From Marinomonas ushuaiensis DSM 15871 (GTDB taxonomy: Bacteria > Pseudomonadota > Gammaproteobacteria > Pseudomonadales > Marinomonadaceae), in assembly GCF_000521805.1 (NCBI RefSeq), contig NZ_JAMB01000005.1, positions 124,001 through 188,000 on the forward strand: a DNA stretch of 64,000 nt, in the 5' to 3' direction. This document shows, piece by piece, positions 29,898 to 39,133 of the stretch. Every line of letters begins with the position of its first letter. Within the stretch, counting starts at the first letter, position 1. Below the pieces are notes generated by a model that did not search any database, was not told the origin of the DNA, and saw only the letters and a list, made by a program, of their open reading frames with translations. The position numbers were made by a program, and so were the translations under genes.

Positions 29898-30740
29898 TTG
29901 AATAAAAATCTCGTTTCTTTTCTTTTTGTTGTGCTTTTAACCACTGGGTGCCAGCAAAATGTCGCACCATCAGGTGAAAATTCGCCTGTATCAGAGGCTG
30001 CTATAACAGATGAAAATCACTTAACCAGCAGTGACACGACTGAACCTCAAAGTTCTTTAGCAAGTAATGGTGGTAATACAACAGACAAGCTCGAAAGTCA
30101 TAATACAGTTACATCAATAAAAAAACCGATAACATCTTATGAACGAGTCACTCTTCATTTACTTGAGCAAGGTGAGCGCGCCTTAGCAGCGGAACATTTG
30201 CTCACACCAGTGGAAGACAATGCTAATCTGTATTTTCAAGCTGTATTAGGGCGTGACCCAGGTAACTTTAGAGCTACGCAAGGCATCGCCAGTATAGTGG
30301 ATCTTTATACTGATTGGGCGTGGATTGCCGCCAAAGGTCAAGGCTATCAAAAAGCAGAACGATATTTAGCGAATGCTCGTTCGGTTAATCCTGAAGATCC
30401 TTTTATTGTCGAAATGACGTCTCGAATAACGGACCTAAAAACACAGCGTCAGCGTACTGTAAATCAAGAGAAGAAAACGCTTGAGCCAGAGGTATTAAAA
30501 GAAGGGCAATATTTATTGCCAAAAACGCTTTTTAGTTTAACGGAAGATGAGATAATTGCAGAAATCCAGCCTATTATAGATGCAGTTTCGGAAACTGGGC
30601 AGTCAATAGAGATATACTGGCCGAACGATAAAGAAGCTCGTCTGATTTATCAGATTATTAATAGTCGTATTCCAGAATTCCGTGTGCGCGCGATGACATT
30701 TCATCGTGCAAGCAACATGGTCGAGTTACAACAAGATTAA
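29898..30740 (+). CDS. predicted lipoprotein with a TPR-like region
   Basis: 280 residues starting from TTG at 29898, supported by a strong AAGGGGA five bases upstream. A lipobox LTTGC (Cys about 18) follows a hydrophobic signal. A Ser/Thr-rich linker (20-75) leads to a helical repeat region (LHLLEQGERALAAEHLLTP ... GYQKAERYLANARSVNPEDP) that reads like one or two TPR units. Function unknown. It is 12 bases upstream of the DUF2333 gene, so probably co-expressed and acting together at the envelope. Confidence 0.75.
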   Translation: MNKNLVSFLFVVLLTTGCQQNVAPSGENSPVSEAAITDENHLTSSDTTEPQSSLASNGGNTTDKLESHNTVTSIKKPITSYERVTLHLLEQGERALAAEHLLTPVEDNANLYFQAVLGRDPGNFRATQGIASIVDLYTDWAWIAAKGQGYQKAERYLANARSVNPEDPFIVEMTSRITDLKTQRQRTVNQEKKTLEPEVLKEGQYLLPKTLFSLTEDEIIAEIQPIIDAVSETGQSIEIYWPNDKEARLIYQIINSRIPEFRVRAMTFHRASNMVELQQD

Positions 30741-30752
30741 GGTAGGTCAACA

Positions 30753-31802
30753 ATGTCGTGGTTAACCGTTAAATTACAGCATTTGAAACAAAGTATTAAT
30801 TTTTCAGGGCTGGGTAAAGTCGCTATGTACGCTGTATTGGTTATTGCTGTGCTTCTTAGTTTCTTAGGGATGTATTGGAGCAGTGAACCAGATCAATTTG
30901 ATGTTGTTGCAACCGCAAAAGAAAAAGCCGCAGAACGTGGCTATCTTGATAACAGTAAAAAGTTAGTTGTTGGTTATACAACCGCAAGTACGCTACACAC
31001 TATTATTGGAACTTTACTAGACAAACCAGGTGGTTTTATTACTAATGACCTTATGCCACCGGGTATCTTTATGGATAACATGCCAGCATGGGAATTCGGT
31101 GTTTTGGTTCAATCTAGAGACCTAGCCAGAGCCTTTCGAAAAGAGTTCAGCCGTTCACAATCTCAGTCCACCGAAGACGTGAATCTTAAAATTGCTGAGC
31201 CGCAGTTTAATTTTGATACCAAGAGTTGGGCGTTGCCATCCAGTGAAAGTGAATATCGTCGTGGCAATAAAGAACTCATGGAGTATCTGGATCGTTTAGC
31301 GGACACATCAAAAAATGACGCTCAATTTTACGCTCGTGCTGACAACCTTTCAGATTGGCTATCAGATGTCAGTACACGTTTAGGCAGTCTGTCTCAGCGT
31401 CTTTCTGCCAGTGTGGCGAATGTGCGTGAAAATACTGATTTAGCAGGCGAGAAGAATGCTCGTCAAACAAGCGACACAGGTACCTATCAATACGTGAAAA
31501 CGCCTTGGTCAAAAGTGGACGATGTATTTTATGAGGCGCGCGGCACCAGCTGGGCTTTAGTTCATATGCTTCGTGCAGTAGAGGTCGACTTCTTCTTTAC
31601 CCTACAAGATAAAAACGCCCTTGTTAGTTTACGTCAAATCATTCGTGAATTAGAAGCAACACAAGCCAATATTTGGTCCCCAATGATTTTAAATGGTAGT
31701 GGTTTTGGTGTATTGGCAAACCATTCTCTCGTCATGGCGTCTTACGTTTCTCGTGCTAACACCGCCATCATCGATCTACGCAGATTGCTTGAACAAGGTT
31801 AA
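30753..31802 (+). CDS. DUF2333 family inner-membrane protein
   Basis: 349 residues with one N-terminal membrane helix (VAMYAVLVIAVLLSFLGMYW) and a large periplasmic part containing GGFITNDLMPPGIFMDNMPA and WEFGVLVQSRDLARAFRKEF, typical of DUF2333. The function of the family is not known. It is coupled to the preceding lipoprotein gene. Confidence 0.85.
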   Translation: MSWLTVKLQHLKQSINFSGLGKVAMYAVLVIAVLLSFLGMYWSSEPDQFDVVATAKEKAAERGYLDNSKKLVVGYTTASTLHTIIGTLLDKPGGFITNDLMPPGIFMDNMPAWEFGVLVQSRDLARAFRKEFSRSQSQSTEDVNLKIAEPQFNFDTKSWALPSSESEYRRGNKELMEYLDRLADTSKNDAQFYARADNLSDWLSDVSTRLGSLSQRLSASVANVRENTDLAGEKNARQTSDTGTYQYVKTPWSKVDDVFYEARGTSWALVHMLRAVEVDFFFTLQDKNALVSLRQIIRELEATQANIWSPMILNGSGFGVLANHSLVMASYVSRANTAIIDLRRLLEQG

Positions 31803-31864
31803 TCACTAAATAGTGTTAAGAAGCGCTGGAATAAAGTTATTAGTATTTGAGTAAAGGTATTGAT

Positions 31865-32353
31865 ATGGGGAATATTCGGACGGCAGGGTTAGACGATGCT
31901 CCCCATATACTTTCTATTTTTCAACTATGTGACCCTTTCGCAAGCAGCATCCAGCGAAATGATAATATCAGTCTTATTGATGTCATGGATTGGTTGGAAA
32001 GTGCCACAGACAAACACCCCATGCTTGTCTTTGAAGAAAATCATAAGGTTATCGCTTGGTGTTCAATTGAGCCTTTTTATGGTTTACCCGCCTTTGACTG
32101 TGCCTCAGAAATAAGCCTTTATGTTTTGCCTGAATGGCAAGGCTGTGGTATCGGAACACGAATTTTTCAATATCTAGAAAACCACCGAAATCAGATTGGC
32201 TTTACACATCTTATCGCTTACATCTACAGCAGTAACCTCAATAGCCAAGGTTTCTTTAAACGCCAAGGGTTTGATGAATGGGGGTTGTTACCGAATATCG
32301 CACAAGACGAATACATTAAAGAAGATGTCTGCCTTCTTGGGCGAGAGTTTTAG
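31865..32353 (+). CDS. GNAT family N-acetyltransferase
   Basis: 162 residues from ATG 31865 (AAAGG seven bases upstream; an upstream TTG is less likely). The fold is recognised by ISLYVLPEWQGCGIGTRIF (acetyl-CoA pyrophosphate loop QGxGIGT) and the C-terminal SSNLNSQGFFKRQGFDEWG. It resembles the phosphinothricin-acetyltransferase-like group. Substrate unknown. Confidence 0.85.
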   Translation: MGNIRTAGLDDAPHILSIFQLCDPFASSIQRNDNISLIDVMDWLESATDKHPMLVFEENHKVIAWCSIEPFYGLPAFDCASEISLYVLPEWQGCGIGTRIFQYLENHRNQIGFTHLIAYIYSSNLNSQGFFKRQGFDEWGLLPNIAQDEYIKEDVCLLGREF

Positions 32354-32491
32354 TTTAATTTTTCTTTTTCTTTTTAAGTCGACTCTCCTTTAAGTTTTTC
32401 TAACTAATTTCTATCCATATCTCTCACTTTATTGAAGTTGCCATTCCTTAGTTGTTGGCGTTTAATGCCGCTCTTTAATATTAATGTTTTT

Positions 32492-32508
32492 TGCACCATG
32501 ATTGTGCG
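32492..32508. promoter_or_regulatory. NtrC-like inverted repeat
   Basis: TGCACCA-TGA-TTGTGCG matches the NtrC site TGCACCA-N3-TGGTGCA at 12 of 14 positions. It lies in the 294-base gap before rnk. No sigma-54 promoter with correct spacing was found next to it, so it may be chance. Confidence 0.25.
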
Positions 32509-32647
32509 ATGATGCTGGTTATGGGAAATCAAATGCCTCAGTTACCATTAAGACTAAAGAGTCAAAGTAGGGGCTTTTGAATAATACAAAGATGGCAGGT
32601 ATACCTGATATCATAGAAAAACTATATGAATAGTTAATGAGGAAAGA

Positions 32648-33061
32648 ATGAAAACAAGACCAGAAATAACGATCTCTTCCTTAGATTCACAAAGACTGGA
32701 AGATCTCATCGATTCGTTACCCAAAGGCGGTGTTGCAGGTGTTAATGAGCTAGAAGAAGAGCTTGCACGCGCGACAGTTGTGGCGCCGAGAGAGGTTCCA
32801 GATAACATTGTTACTATGAATTCAACGGTGAGGTTTTTCGTTGAGTCGACAAATAAAGAATTTGAGTTGACCTTGGTGTATCCAAAAGACATGGATTCCA
32901 GCGGTAAAACCATTTCAATTTTAGCGCCAGTGGGCAGTGCATTGCTTGGTCTTGCTATTGGGAACGAGATCGAGTGGCCAAAACCGGGTGGTGGAAACTT
33001 GAAAATTAAAATTATTCAAATTACTTTCCAACCTGAGAGATCAGGTGAGTATCAGCTTTAA
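32648..33061 (+). CDS. rnk: regulator of nucleoside diphosphate kinase (GreA/GreB-like)
   Basis: 137 residues. A short N-terminal coil (SSLDSQRLEDLIDSLPKGG) and the C-terminal FKBP-like Gre domain with VTMNSTVRFF, LTLVYPKDMD and ILAPVGSALLGLAIGNEIEW are collinear with E. coli Rnk. Rnk binds RNA polymerase and competes with Gre factors. GAGGAAAG lies just before the ATG. Confidence 0.93.
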   Translation: MKTRPEITISSLDSQRLEDLIDSLPKGGVAGVNELEEELARATVVAPREVPDNIVTMNSTVRFFVESTNKEFELTLVYPKDMDSSGKTISILAPVGSALLGLAIGNEIEWPKPGGGNLKIKIIQITFQPERSGEYQL

Positions 33062-33134
33062 ACCTAAATTCAGATAATAAGTATGGTGCAAACATTTCAA
33101 AGTTAAGTAAGCACTTGAACCTTATAAATAAATT

Positions 33135-33168
33135 AAAGGACGGCTCTAGTTAGAGCCGTCCTTTTTTT
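33135..33168 (+). terminator. terminator after rnk
   Basis: Long GC-rich stem AAAGGACGGCTC / GAGCCGTCCTTT with a short loop, followed by a T-run. Confidence 0.88.
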
Positions 33169-33223
33169 ATGTCGGTTGTCTATTTTTCATCTTCCTATGC
33201 TGATACGGAATTTTAAAAAATGG

Positions 33224-34060
33224 TTAGATTCCATAATGAATCGGAGATGATAAATTTCGTATGGATTTCACGATGGACAAGGGGACACCTGTACTGGTAC
33301 TTGGGTTTTCTGGAGACGGTATGCCTTGGCAGTTCAGTTGCAGCTGACCCACTTCACTATCAAACTCAATAAGTGTGTTCATGATCAGGCTAATAGGGTC
33401 TGCGACTAATCTAACTTTTGTCTTGTCTAGACCAACGGTAGCAAGGGCCAACATGGCGCTGATGTTGCTGCTTTTCGGGAAAATGTTGGCGGCTTCACGA
33501 GCCGTTCCTTCAAAAAAACAGGTTGGTTCAGTAATGGCATCTAAATCGATTAGCTTTTCAGCGTGTGTGCCTTTCCAAGAAATAACGGGCTTCTCTTGTG
33601 TAATGAACACTTTCTTTACTTTAGATAACGAGGATGCAGACATCCAATCCAAAGCGGGTAATGCGCCTGCGGACAATAGCATTTGTGCGCCAGATTGCTC
33701 TGCTGTTTGGGTGAAGGCGTCGAGTATGTCATCGTTGGTGAACAGGCCAATGCTTGATACTAAAAGGTCGATGCCTTTTTCCAGTATGGTAATGCCGTAT
33801 TGGTTTAGAGATTCTTGGCCAGCGGCTTCAATAACGATATCTGGCTTTGCATTAAAAAGTGCTTCGATATCGTCTGTGATTAACGATTTGAAATGACTGG
33901 ATTGATCCTTGTTAATGGTTAGGTATTTTTCTTTATTTCGGCAGACTAAAGCAACGAGTTCCGCGTTGCCTGCTTCGCCTTTTTCGATGCAATTAGCTAC
34001 ATGGCCACCAATTGCGCCTAAACCAATAATGCCAACTTTTAATCGAGTTTGTGATTTCAT
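33224..34060 (-). CDS. nadX: L-aspartate dehydrogenase
   Basis: 278 residues. N-terminal Rossmann motif VGIIGLGAIGGHVA, catalytic-domain features LLSAGALPALDWMS, FFEGTAREAANIFPKSSN and IPSPENPSTSTG match the NadX/DUF108 aspartate dehydrogenase family. It oxidises aspartate with NAD(P) to iminoaspartate, either feeding NAD synthesis or degrading aspartate. Its place as last gene of a dctPQM TRAP operon suggests catabolism of an imported amino or dicarboxylic acid (inference). Confidence 0.87.
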   Translation of the reverse strand: MKSQTRLKVGIIGLGAIGGHVANCIEKGEAGNAELVALVCRNKEKYLTINKDQSSHFKSLITDDIEALFNAKPDIVIEAAGQESLNQYGITILEKGIDLLVSSIGLFTNDDILDAFTQTAEQSGAQMLLSAGALPALDWMSASSLSKVKKVFITQEKPVISWKGTHAEKLIDLDAITEPTCFFEGTAREAANIFPKSSNISAMLALATVGLDKTKVRLVADPISLIMNTLIEFDSEVGQLQLNCQGIPSPENPSTSTGVPLSIVKSIRNLSSPIHYGI

Positions 34061-34081
34061 TTTAATCCTTGAGTTGATGTA

Positions 34082-34112
34082 AAGAGCACCTTCTATGGAA
34101 TAAGGTGCTCTT
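34082..34112 (-). other. intercistronic hairpin between dctM and nadX
   Basis: AAGAGCACCTT / AAGGTGCTCTT, 11 base pairs with a 9-base loop. The T-run in the direction of transcription is weak (UUUACAU), so it may reduce rather than stop readthrough into nadX. Confidence 0.5.
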
Positions 34113-34128
34113 AAAAATTAGGTGACGG

Positions 34129-35403
34129 CTAAAAAAGGTAGCTAGGGATTGCCAAGCTAAGCCAAGGTATATAAGTGATGATCATTAGGCCGACGAGCAA
34201 GATGAGTAGGAAAGGAATACAGCCTTTGAATATTTCAAAAAGTCCCATTTTAGAAATACTAACGGCAACAAATAAGTTCAGCCCAACCGGTGGCGTGATC
34301 ATACCGACAGAGTAGTTTACTAAATTAATAATCCCGAAATGCACTGGGTCGATACCCACTTGTGCAGCGATTGGCGTCATTAATGGTGCTAAAACGATAA
34401 TCGCGGAGGCGCTATCAAGGAAAAACCCAGCGACTAACATAATAAGGTTTAGTAATGCGGTAATCGCAAAGGAAGAATCACTTAAAGACAAAACCGCATT
34501 GGCTAATGTTGATGGTGTTCCTGTAATGGTAAGCAACCATGAGAAAGCAGAAGCACCCGCTGTGATCAGCAACAAAGAGCCTGAGATTAAACCTGTGCTT
34601 TGCAGTATTTCCCATAAGTCTTTCGCGCTGACTTGCTTGTAAATCACCATGCCGACAAACAATCCATAAAGGCAAGCGACTGCCGCGGATTCTGTTGCGG
34701 TGAATATTCCGCTGTAAATCCCGCCAAGCAGAATGACTGGAAGTCCCAAGCCCCAAGCCGAGCCTTTAAAAGCCGCTGAGATTTCTTTCAACGTAGGAAA
34801 AGGCGTTCTGGCGTATTGCTTCTTTTTTGAATAAATCATGCAGTAGATGATTAACATCCCGCCAAGCAAAAGGGCGGGTAATATGCCAGCGGCGAAAAGC
34901 TGACCAATACTGGTTGCGGTAACGGAACCATAAATGATTAAAGCGATACTTGGTGGAACAATTGGCCCTAAGGTGCCAGCGGTGGTCAGTAGTCCGATGG
35001 CAAAGCGTTTGCTGTAACCTGCTTCTACCAATGCTGGAAACATGATGCTGCCAATGGCAACCACGGTTGCTGGGCTTGAGCCGGATATAGAGCCAAAGAA
35101 CAGACAAGATAAAACAGCGGCAGAAGCCAGACCACCTGGTGCCCAACCGATTAACACTTGAGCTAGTTTAATGAGCCGAGTAGATAAGCCGCCAACTCGC
35201 ATTAATTCAGCGGCTAAGATGAAAAATGGAATGGCCATTAATGAGAAATTGTTGATGCCTGAGAACATTCGCATAGGAACGATTGTCGGGTTCATAGCCC
35301 CCGCTAATTCCATGGAACCTATGACGGAAAAAGCCAATGAGCCATAAATTGGTAAGCCAAGTAACAGCAGAATTAAAAACAGCGGAAGTAATAATGTAAT
35401 CAT
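34129..35403 (-). CDS. dctM: TRAP transporter large permease DctM
   Basis: 424 residues, about 12 membrane helices, ending in a hydrophobic tail. DctM-family features include FFILAAELMRVGGLSTRL, LFFGSISGSSPATVVAIGS and GPIVPPSIALIIYG, and the C-terminal GMITPPVGLNLFV. It is the translocating subunit, driven by a sodium gradient. It is 38 bases downstream of dctQ. Confidence 0.95.
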   Translation of the reverse strand: MITLLLPLFLILLLLGLPIYGSLAFSVIGSMELAGAMNPTIVPMRMFSGINNFSLMAIPFFILAAELMRVGGLSTRLIKLAQVLIGWAPGGLASAAVLSCLFFGSISGSSPATVVAIGSIMFPALVEAGYSKRFAIGLLTTAGTLGPIVPPSIALIIYGSVTATSIGQLFAAGILPALLLGGMLIIYCMIYSKKKQYARTPFPTLKEISAAFKGSAWGLGLPVILLGGIYSGIFTATESAAVACLYGLFVGMVIYKQVSAKDLWEILQSTGLISGSLLLITAGASAFSWLLTITGTPSTLANAVLSLSDSSFAITALLNLIMLVAGFFLDSASAIIVLAPLMTPIAAQVGIDPVHFGIINLVNYSVGMITPPVGLNLFVAVSISKMGLFEIFKGCIPFLLILLVGLMIITYIPWLSLAIPSYLF

Positions 35404-35441
35404 AAAAGCCTCGGCTTTGGTGTGCGTGATAAATGTTTAAA

Positions 35442-35939
35442 TCAATTCTGTGGCTGGTTTTGTTCAGGCACTTTTTTAAATACTGAGTAGATGATTCCTG
35501 AGTAACGAAATATCTGAAGCAAAGCAGTAATTGGAATAAAGGCGTAAATCGCTGCAATTGGAATTCGTAAAGCAGGAGAAAGTTGCCCACGTGCCAAGGT
35601 GTTTAAAAACAAGCTGCCACCAAAGTAGAGAAGTGAAGCGGCGAAAATAATCCCTAAAATGGCTGCGACTAGATTGAACGTTGGTTTTAAACCCTTTGGA
35701 ATGCACGACTTTAAGACGTCTACCGTAATGTGAGAACCTTTACGAATACCAAGACTTGTACAAAGAAAGCTCATAGAAATAATCAAATAGAGAATGGCTT
35801 CTTCTGCCCAAAAGATGGAGTCATTCAGGACATATCTGAAAAAAACTTGGGTAATCGTGAGTATCGATGCAGTGGCAAGAATACTGGCGATTAAAAAGCC
35901 TTCGATGATGTCTAAATAGGTATTAATTTTTTCGAACAT
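35442..35939 (-). CDS. dctQ: TRAP transporter small permease DctQ
   Basis: 165 residues with four membrane helices. The family region FFRYVLNDSIFWAEEAILYL and CTSLGIRKGSHITVDVL are clear. It is the small subunit that pairs with DctM and docks DctP. Between dctP and dctM in one operon. Confidence 0.93.
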   Translation of the reverse strand: MFEKINTYLDIIEGFLIASILATASILTITQVFFRYVLNDSIFWAEEAILYLIISMSFLCTSLGIRKGSHITVDVLKSCIPKGLKPTFNLVAAILGIIFAASLLYFGGSLFLNTLARGQLSPALRIPIAAIYAFIPITALLQIFRYSGIIYSVFKKVPEQNQPQN

Positions 35940-35981
35940 ATTTTTCTCGGTGCGTATTTATTAGCCTTTGGGGGCTGAATA

Positions 35982-36012
35982 CGCTGCCTTGCTTTAGGTT
36001 GTCAAGGCAGCG
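35982..36012 (-). other. intercistronic hairpin between dctP and dctQ
   Basis: CGCTGCCTTG / CAAGGCAGCG, 10 base pairs with an 11-base loop and no strong T-run. Such hairpins behind a binding-protein gene commonly protect its mRNA so that the periplasmic protein is made in excess over the permease. Confidence 0.55.
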
Positions 36013-36019
36013 CTGGTCA

Positions 36020-36997
36020 TTAGTTCGACTCTATTTCAGCGTACACAACATCAAGTAAATCTGATGTGATGGTTTCGCGGAACTCTTCGTGAACGGGTTG
36101 GCTGGCTTTAACGAAGGCAGCCATTTGCTCATCTGTCAATTCAGTTACTTTCGTGTGTTTCTTGATGTTCTCAAGAGCGGAAGCTTCCAGTTCATTGGTT
36201 AATTTACGAGACAGGTCACGGGCGTTATTGAAGGCTGTTGTCATAACGGCTTGTAGGTCTTCTGGCAAAGAATCCCAAGCTTGTTTGTTCACAATAGCGG
36301 CGTAACCGTGGTAAGCGTTTGACGTCAGCGTCATGTACTTTTGTACTTCATAAAACTTCTTACTGGTGATGTTCGCGATAGGGTTTTCTTGCCCCTCGAT
36401 AACGCTTTGCTGTAGACCATTATAAACCTCGGTATAAGCCATGGCTGTTGGGTTTGCATCAAAGTTGCGGTAAGTACTCAAAAGGATCGGCGACTGCATC
36501 GTTCTCATTTTGATGCCTTTAAGATCTTCTGGCTTTTCAATCGGGCGAACGTTGTTTGTCATATGACGGAAGCCTGCACCCCAGAAGTTTACGGCATGCA
36601 TTTCATGGCCTTCTAACGTGTCTAGAATTTTACGACCCGCTGGACCATCTAAAACTTTCATCATCAATTCTTGTGAAGGTAATAGGAAAGGCAAGTCTAG
36701 AATTTGTACTCTTGGCTCAAAGTTACCCAGTGTTGCGGTTGGTGGAATGGCAATTTGTACTATGTTCATTTGTAGCTGTTCGATGATTTCTACGTCGCCG
36801 CCTAATTGCGCTGCGGGTAGGACATTAATATTGATACGGCCAGCGGACTTTTCTTCAACCTCTTTTTCAAATGCTAAGGCGGCTTGTCCGTTAGGCGTGT
36901 TGTCGATTAGGACGTGAGCAAACGTGAAATTGTAATCCGCCGCGAAAGCGGATGATCCTAATAATAATGCCAATGTAGTGAGTAATGGTTTTTTCAT
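36020..36997 (-). CDS. dctP: TRAP transporter solute-binding protein DctP
   Basis: About 325 residues with a signal peptide (KKPLLTTLALLLGSSAFA). Mature regions FAHVLIDNTPNGQAALAFEK, GVEN-like loop FWGAGFRHMTNNVRPIEKPE, KGIKMRTMQS and NGLQQSVIEGQENP are typical of DctP, the last containing the carboxylate-binding region. It binds an organic acid in the periplasm. First gene of the dctP-dctQ-dctM-nadX operon; a LysR gene is divergent. Confidence 0.94.
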   Translation of the reverse strand: MKKPLLTTLALLLGSSAFAADYNFTFAHVLIDNTPNGQAALAFEKEVEEKSAGRININVLPAAQLGGDVEIIEQLQMNIVQIAIPPTATLGNFEPRVQILDLPFLLPSQELMMKVLDGPAGRKILDTLEGHEMHAVNFWGAGFRHMTNNVRPIEKPEDLKGIKMRTMQSPILLSTYRNFDANPTAMAYTEVYNGLQQSVIEGQENPIANITSKKFYEVQKYMTLTSNAYHGYAAIVNKQAWDSLPEDLQAVMTTAFNNARDLSRKLTNELEASALENIKKHTKVTELTDEQMAAFVKASQPVHEEFRETITSDLLDVVYAEIESN

Positions 36998-37000
36998 CAT

Positions 37001-37414
37001 GATTACCTATTTCAAAAAATATGATTGTGTATAGATTCTGATGAATGCTCAGAGGTTCTATGTCGAAGTTAAAAATTAGGCTTGCGAGGGGGTAAAAACA
37101 ATAGCATTTTGGTTACATGGGATGTAAAAAAAATTACAATGGAGCTGGCTTGTGGAAAGCCTTTAGCTAGGAGATTTTTGAATAATTAGAATGTATGCAC
37201 CTATTTTGTGCCTTTTAAAAGACTTTGCCTCATTATAGATAGATTAGCTTTTGCTATTAATAAAAGGCTAACGCTCGTTTTATGAAATAAAATTTACAGC
37301 TTGGCTCGTTTGTTAAAACATTGCCGCACCAAATCTGTGCTTTATGCGAGTGTATTAAGCGACAAGTAATCTGTCATGATATCGTGTTTTTCGTTTTTGT
37401 GTGGGGAATGATTC
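37001..37414. promoter_or_regulatory. divergent control region between the TRAP operon and its LysR gene
   Basis: 414 bases without a gene. It contains the palindrome TTACAT-GGG-ATGTAA at 37113-37127, which fits the LysR T-N11-A pattern and lies about 115 bases before the dctP start. The rest is AT-rich with no other recognised element. Confidence 0.5.
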
Positions 37415-38332
37415 GTGAATGAAAATTTAGATTTACTGGAAATTAATTGGAATGATCTAAAGTATTTTTTAGCGCTTTGGCGATATGGTCGCTTATCTTT
37501 GGCGGCAACTAAGCTCGGTTGTACTCATGTAACGATTGCAAATCGTATTGAGCAACTAGAAAAAGCCATTGATACTCGACTGTTTTATCAGAACAGCAAA
37601 GGGTTCCATTTAACGAAAGCAGGGGAGAACTTAATTCCTTATGCGGAGAAGTGTGAGCGGACTTTACGTTTGGCGAATGAAAACTATCGTAGCGGGAAAG
37701 AAATCCGTTCGAAAATCCGTATCGGTGTGACGGAAGGCTTTAGTAACTATTATTTGTCTGATCGATTGCCTATCTGGGTGAAAGGCAAAGACATTGATAT
37801 AGAGCTTATTTCATTGGCTGGAGCCACTTTGATTACCAGTGGTGAAGTGGACATTAGTATTACTGTTGGGCCGCAGAAAGGTTCAAACATTATTCAAAAG
37901 AAGCTGAGCGATTATACTTTAGGGTTATTTGCAGCCACTGAATACTTGGCGCTAAATAAGAGTATTAAAACGAAGTCAGACCTTGAAAAACATTCCTTTA
38001 TTGGTTACATAGAAGACCAAGTATTTTCAGATTTATTAAAATATCAGAATGAAATTGCGCCAGATTTGCAGTTCATTTATAAGTCGACAACGATTCATAC
38101 CCAGCGAAAAGCGGTTCGATCTGGGTTAGGCGTGGGTATTTTACCGCACTTTGTTGCTTATGGTGATCCTGTATTGTCGCCGGTTTTACCTGACTTTTTA
38201 TTGCATAGGGAATTGTGGATATCTACCAGTAAGGACCTGCATCAGTTTAAAGATTTAAAGCTGACTTGGGATTTCATTTTGAACGCTTGTGCGGAAGAGA
38301 AATACCGCTTTATCGATCGAAAGGTGTTGTAG
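37415..38332 (+). CDS. LysR family transcriptional regulator
   Basis: 305 residues from GTG 37415 (GGGGA seven bases upstream). An N-terminal winged helix-turn-helix (LSLAATKLGCTHVTIANRIE) and a substrate-binding domain follow. The recognition helix is somewhat unusual (THVTIANRIEQLE instead of SQPAVS). Divergent from dctPQM-nadX, so it probably controls uptake of that substrate. Confidence 0.88.
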   Translation: MNENLDLLEINWNDLKYFLALWRYGRLSLAATKLGCTHVTIANRIEQLEKAIDTRLFYQNSKGFHLTKAGENLIPYAEKCERTLRLANENYRSGKEIRSKIRIGVTEGFSNYYLSDRLPIWVKGKDIDIELISLAGATLITSGEVDISITVGPQKGSNIIQKKLSDYTLGLFAATEYLALNKSIKTKSDLEKHSFIGYIEDQVFSDLLKYQNEIAPDLQFIYKSTTIHTQRKAVRSGLGVGILPHFVAYGDPVLSPVLPDFLLHRELWISTSKDLHQFKDLKLTWDFILNACAEEKYRFIDRKVL

Positions 38333-38508
38333 GAAAGAGAGTGAAGCCAAGTCTTTCATGATGAGTGGAAGCATCCGAGTGGCGATAAATAGCTTAACCA
38401 TGTTATTTATAAGAAAATTGGCGTCAATTCATTGATTGTGTTGGCTGTTTTTGTTCTATTGAGCGCCTCAGTTTTACCTGTTTTATAAGATTTAAGGAAC
38501 ATCCTTGT

Positions 38509-39087
38509 ATGTTGATTTTGATAGTTGGGTTAGTGATTTTTTTTGCTGTTCACAGTGTTCGTTTGTTTATTCCTGATTGGCGAAAAATGGCCGTGACAAA
38601 GGCGGGTTTGATGACCTGGCGAGTACGTTTTGGAATGTTGTCTTTATTATCTCTTGGTTTTATTGTTATGGGTTATGGCCAAGCTCGTTTAGCACCCGTT
38701 TGGTTGTGGTTTCCGCCAGTACACATGGGGCACGTGACGAGTTTATTGATGCTGGTGGCGTTGTTTTTATTGTTTGCTTCCATCGTACCGAAAACCATGA
38801 TGAAGAAAGTGACAGGTTATCCAATCTACCTTGCCATTAAAGTCTGGGCGTTTGCGCATTTGCTGAGTAACGGTAACTTAGCGGATGTGTTGTTATTTGG
38901 TAGTTTCTTGGTGTGGGCGATTGTGAGTTACGCGGTTTTCCGTCGTCGTGATCGCAAAGCAGGTGTAAAAATAGAAAAAGCTAGCCTTCGATTCGATCTT
39001 ATCGCTCTGACTTTTTCTGTTGCTTCTTGGTTTACCATTGTTCTGTTCCTTCATGAAGCTGTGATTGGCGTTGCGCCTTTCCACTAA
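38509..39087 (+). CDS. NnrU family membrane protein
   Basis: 192 residues, five or six membrane helices. Family features include FFAVHSVRLFIPDWR, WLWFPPVHMGHVTSL and the HLLSNGNLADVLLFG block. NnrU was first linked to denitrification in Rhodobacter, but the family is widespread and its biochemical role is unknown; no nitric oxide genes are nearby. Confidence 0.85.
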   Translation: MLILIVGLVIFFAVHSVRLFIPDWRKMAVTKAGLMTWRVRFGMLSLLSLGFIVMGYGQARLAPVWLWFPPVHMGHVTSLLMLVALFLLFASIVPKTMMKKVTGYPIYLAIKVWAFAHLLSNGNLADVLLFGSFLVWAIVSYAVFRRRDRKAGVKIEKASLRFDLIALTFSVASWFTIVLFLHEAVIGVAPFH

Positions 39088-39133
39088 ATACGATCCGTTA
39101 ATCAAAAAATATATTGTTAGATAGAGTGTGATT

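Noticed and set aside
32461-32480. TTGGCGTTTAATGCCGC considered as a sigma-54 promoter for rnk
   Set aside because: The GG to GC spacing is eight rather than ten bases.
33375-33896. Long plus-strand open frame (173 residues)
   Set aside because: It is antisense to nadX, which has clear family motifs; no ribosome site or known domain.
34766-35146. Minus-strand overlapping frame of 126 residues
   Set aside because: Out-of-frame shadow within dctM with no membrane pattern or homology.
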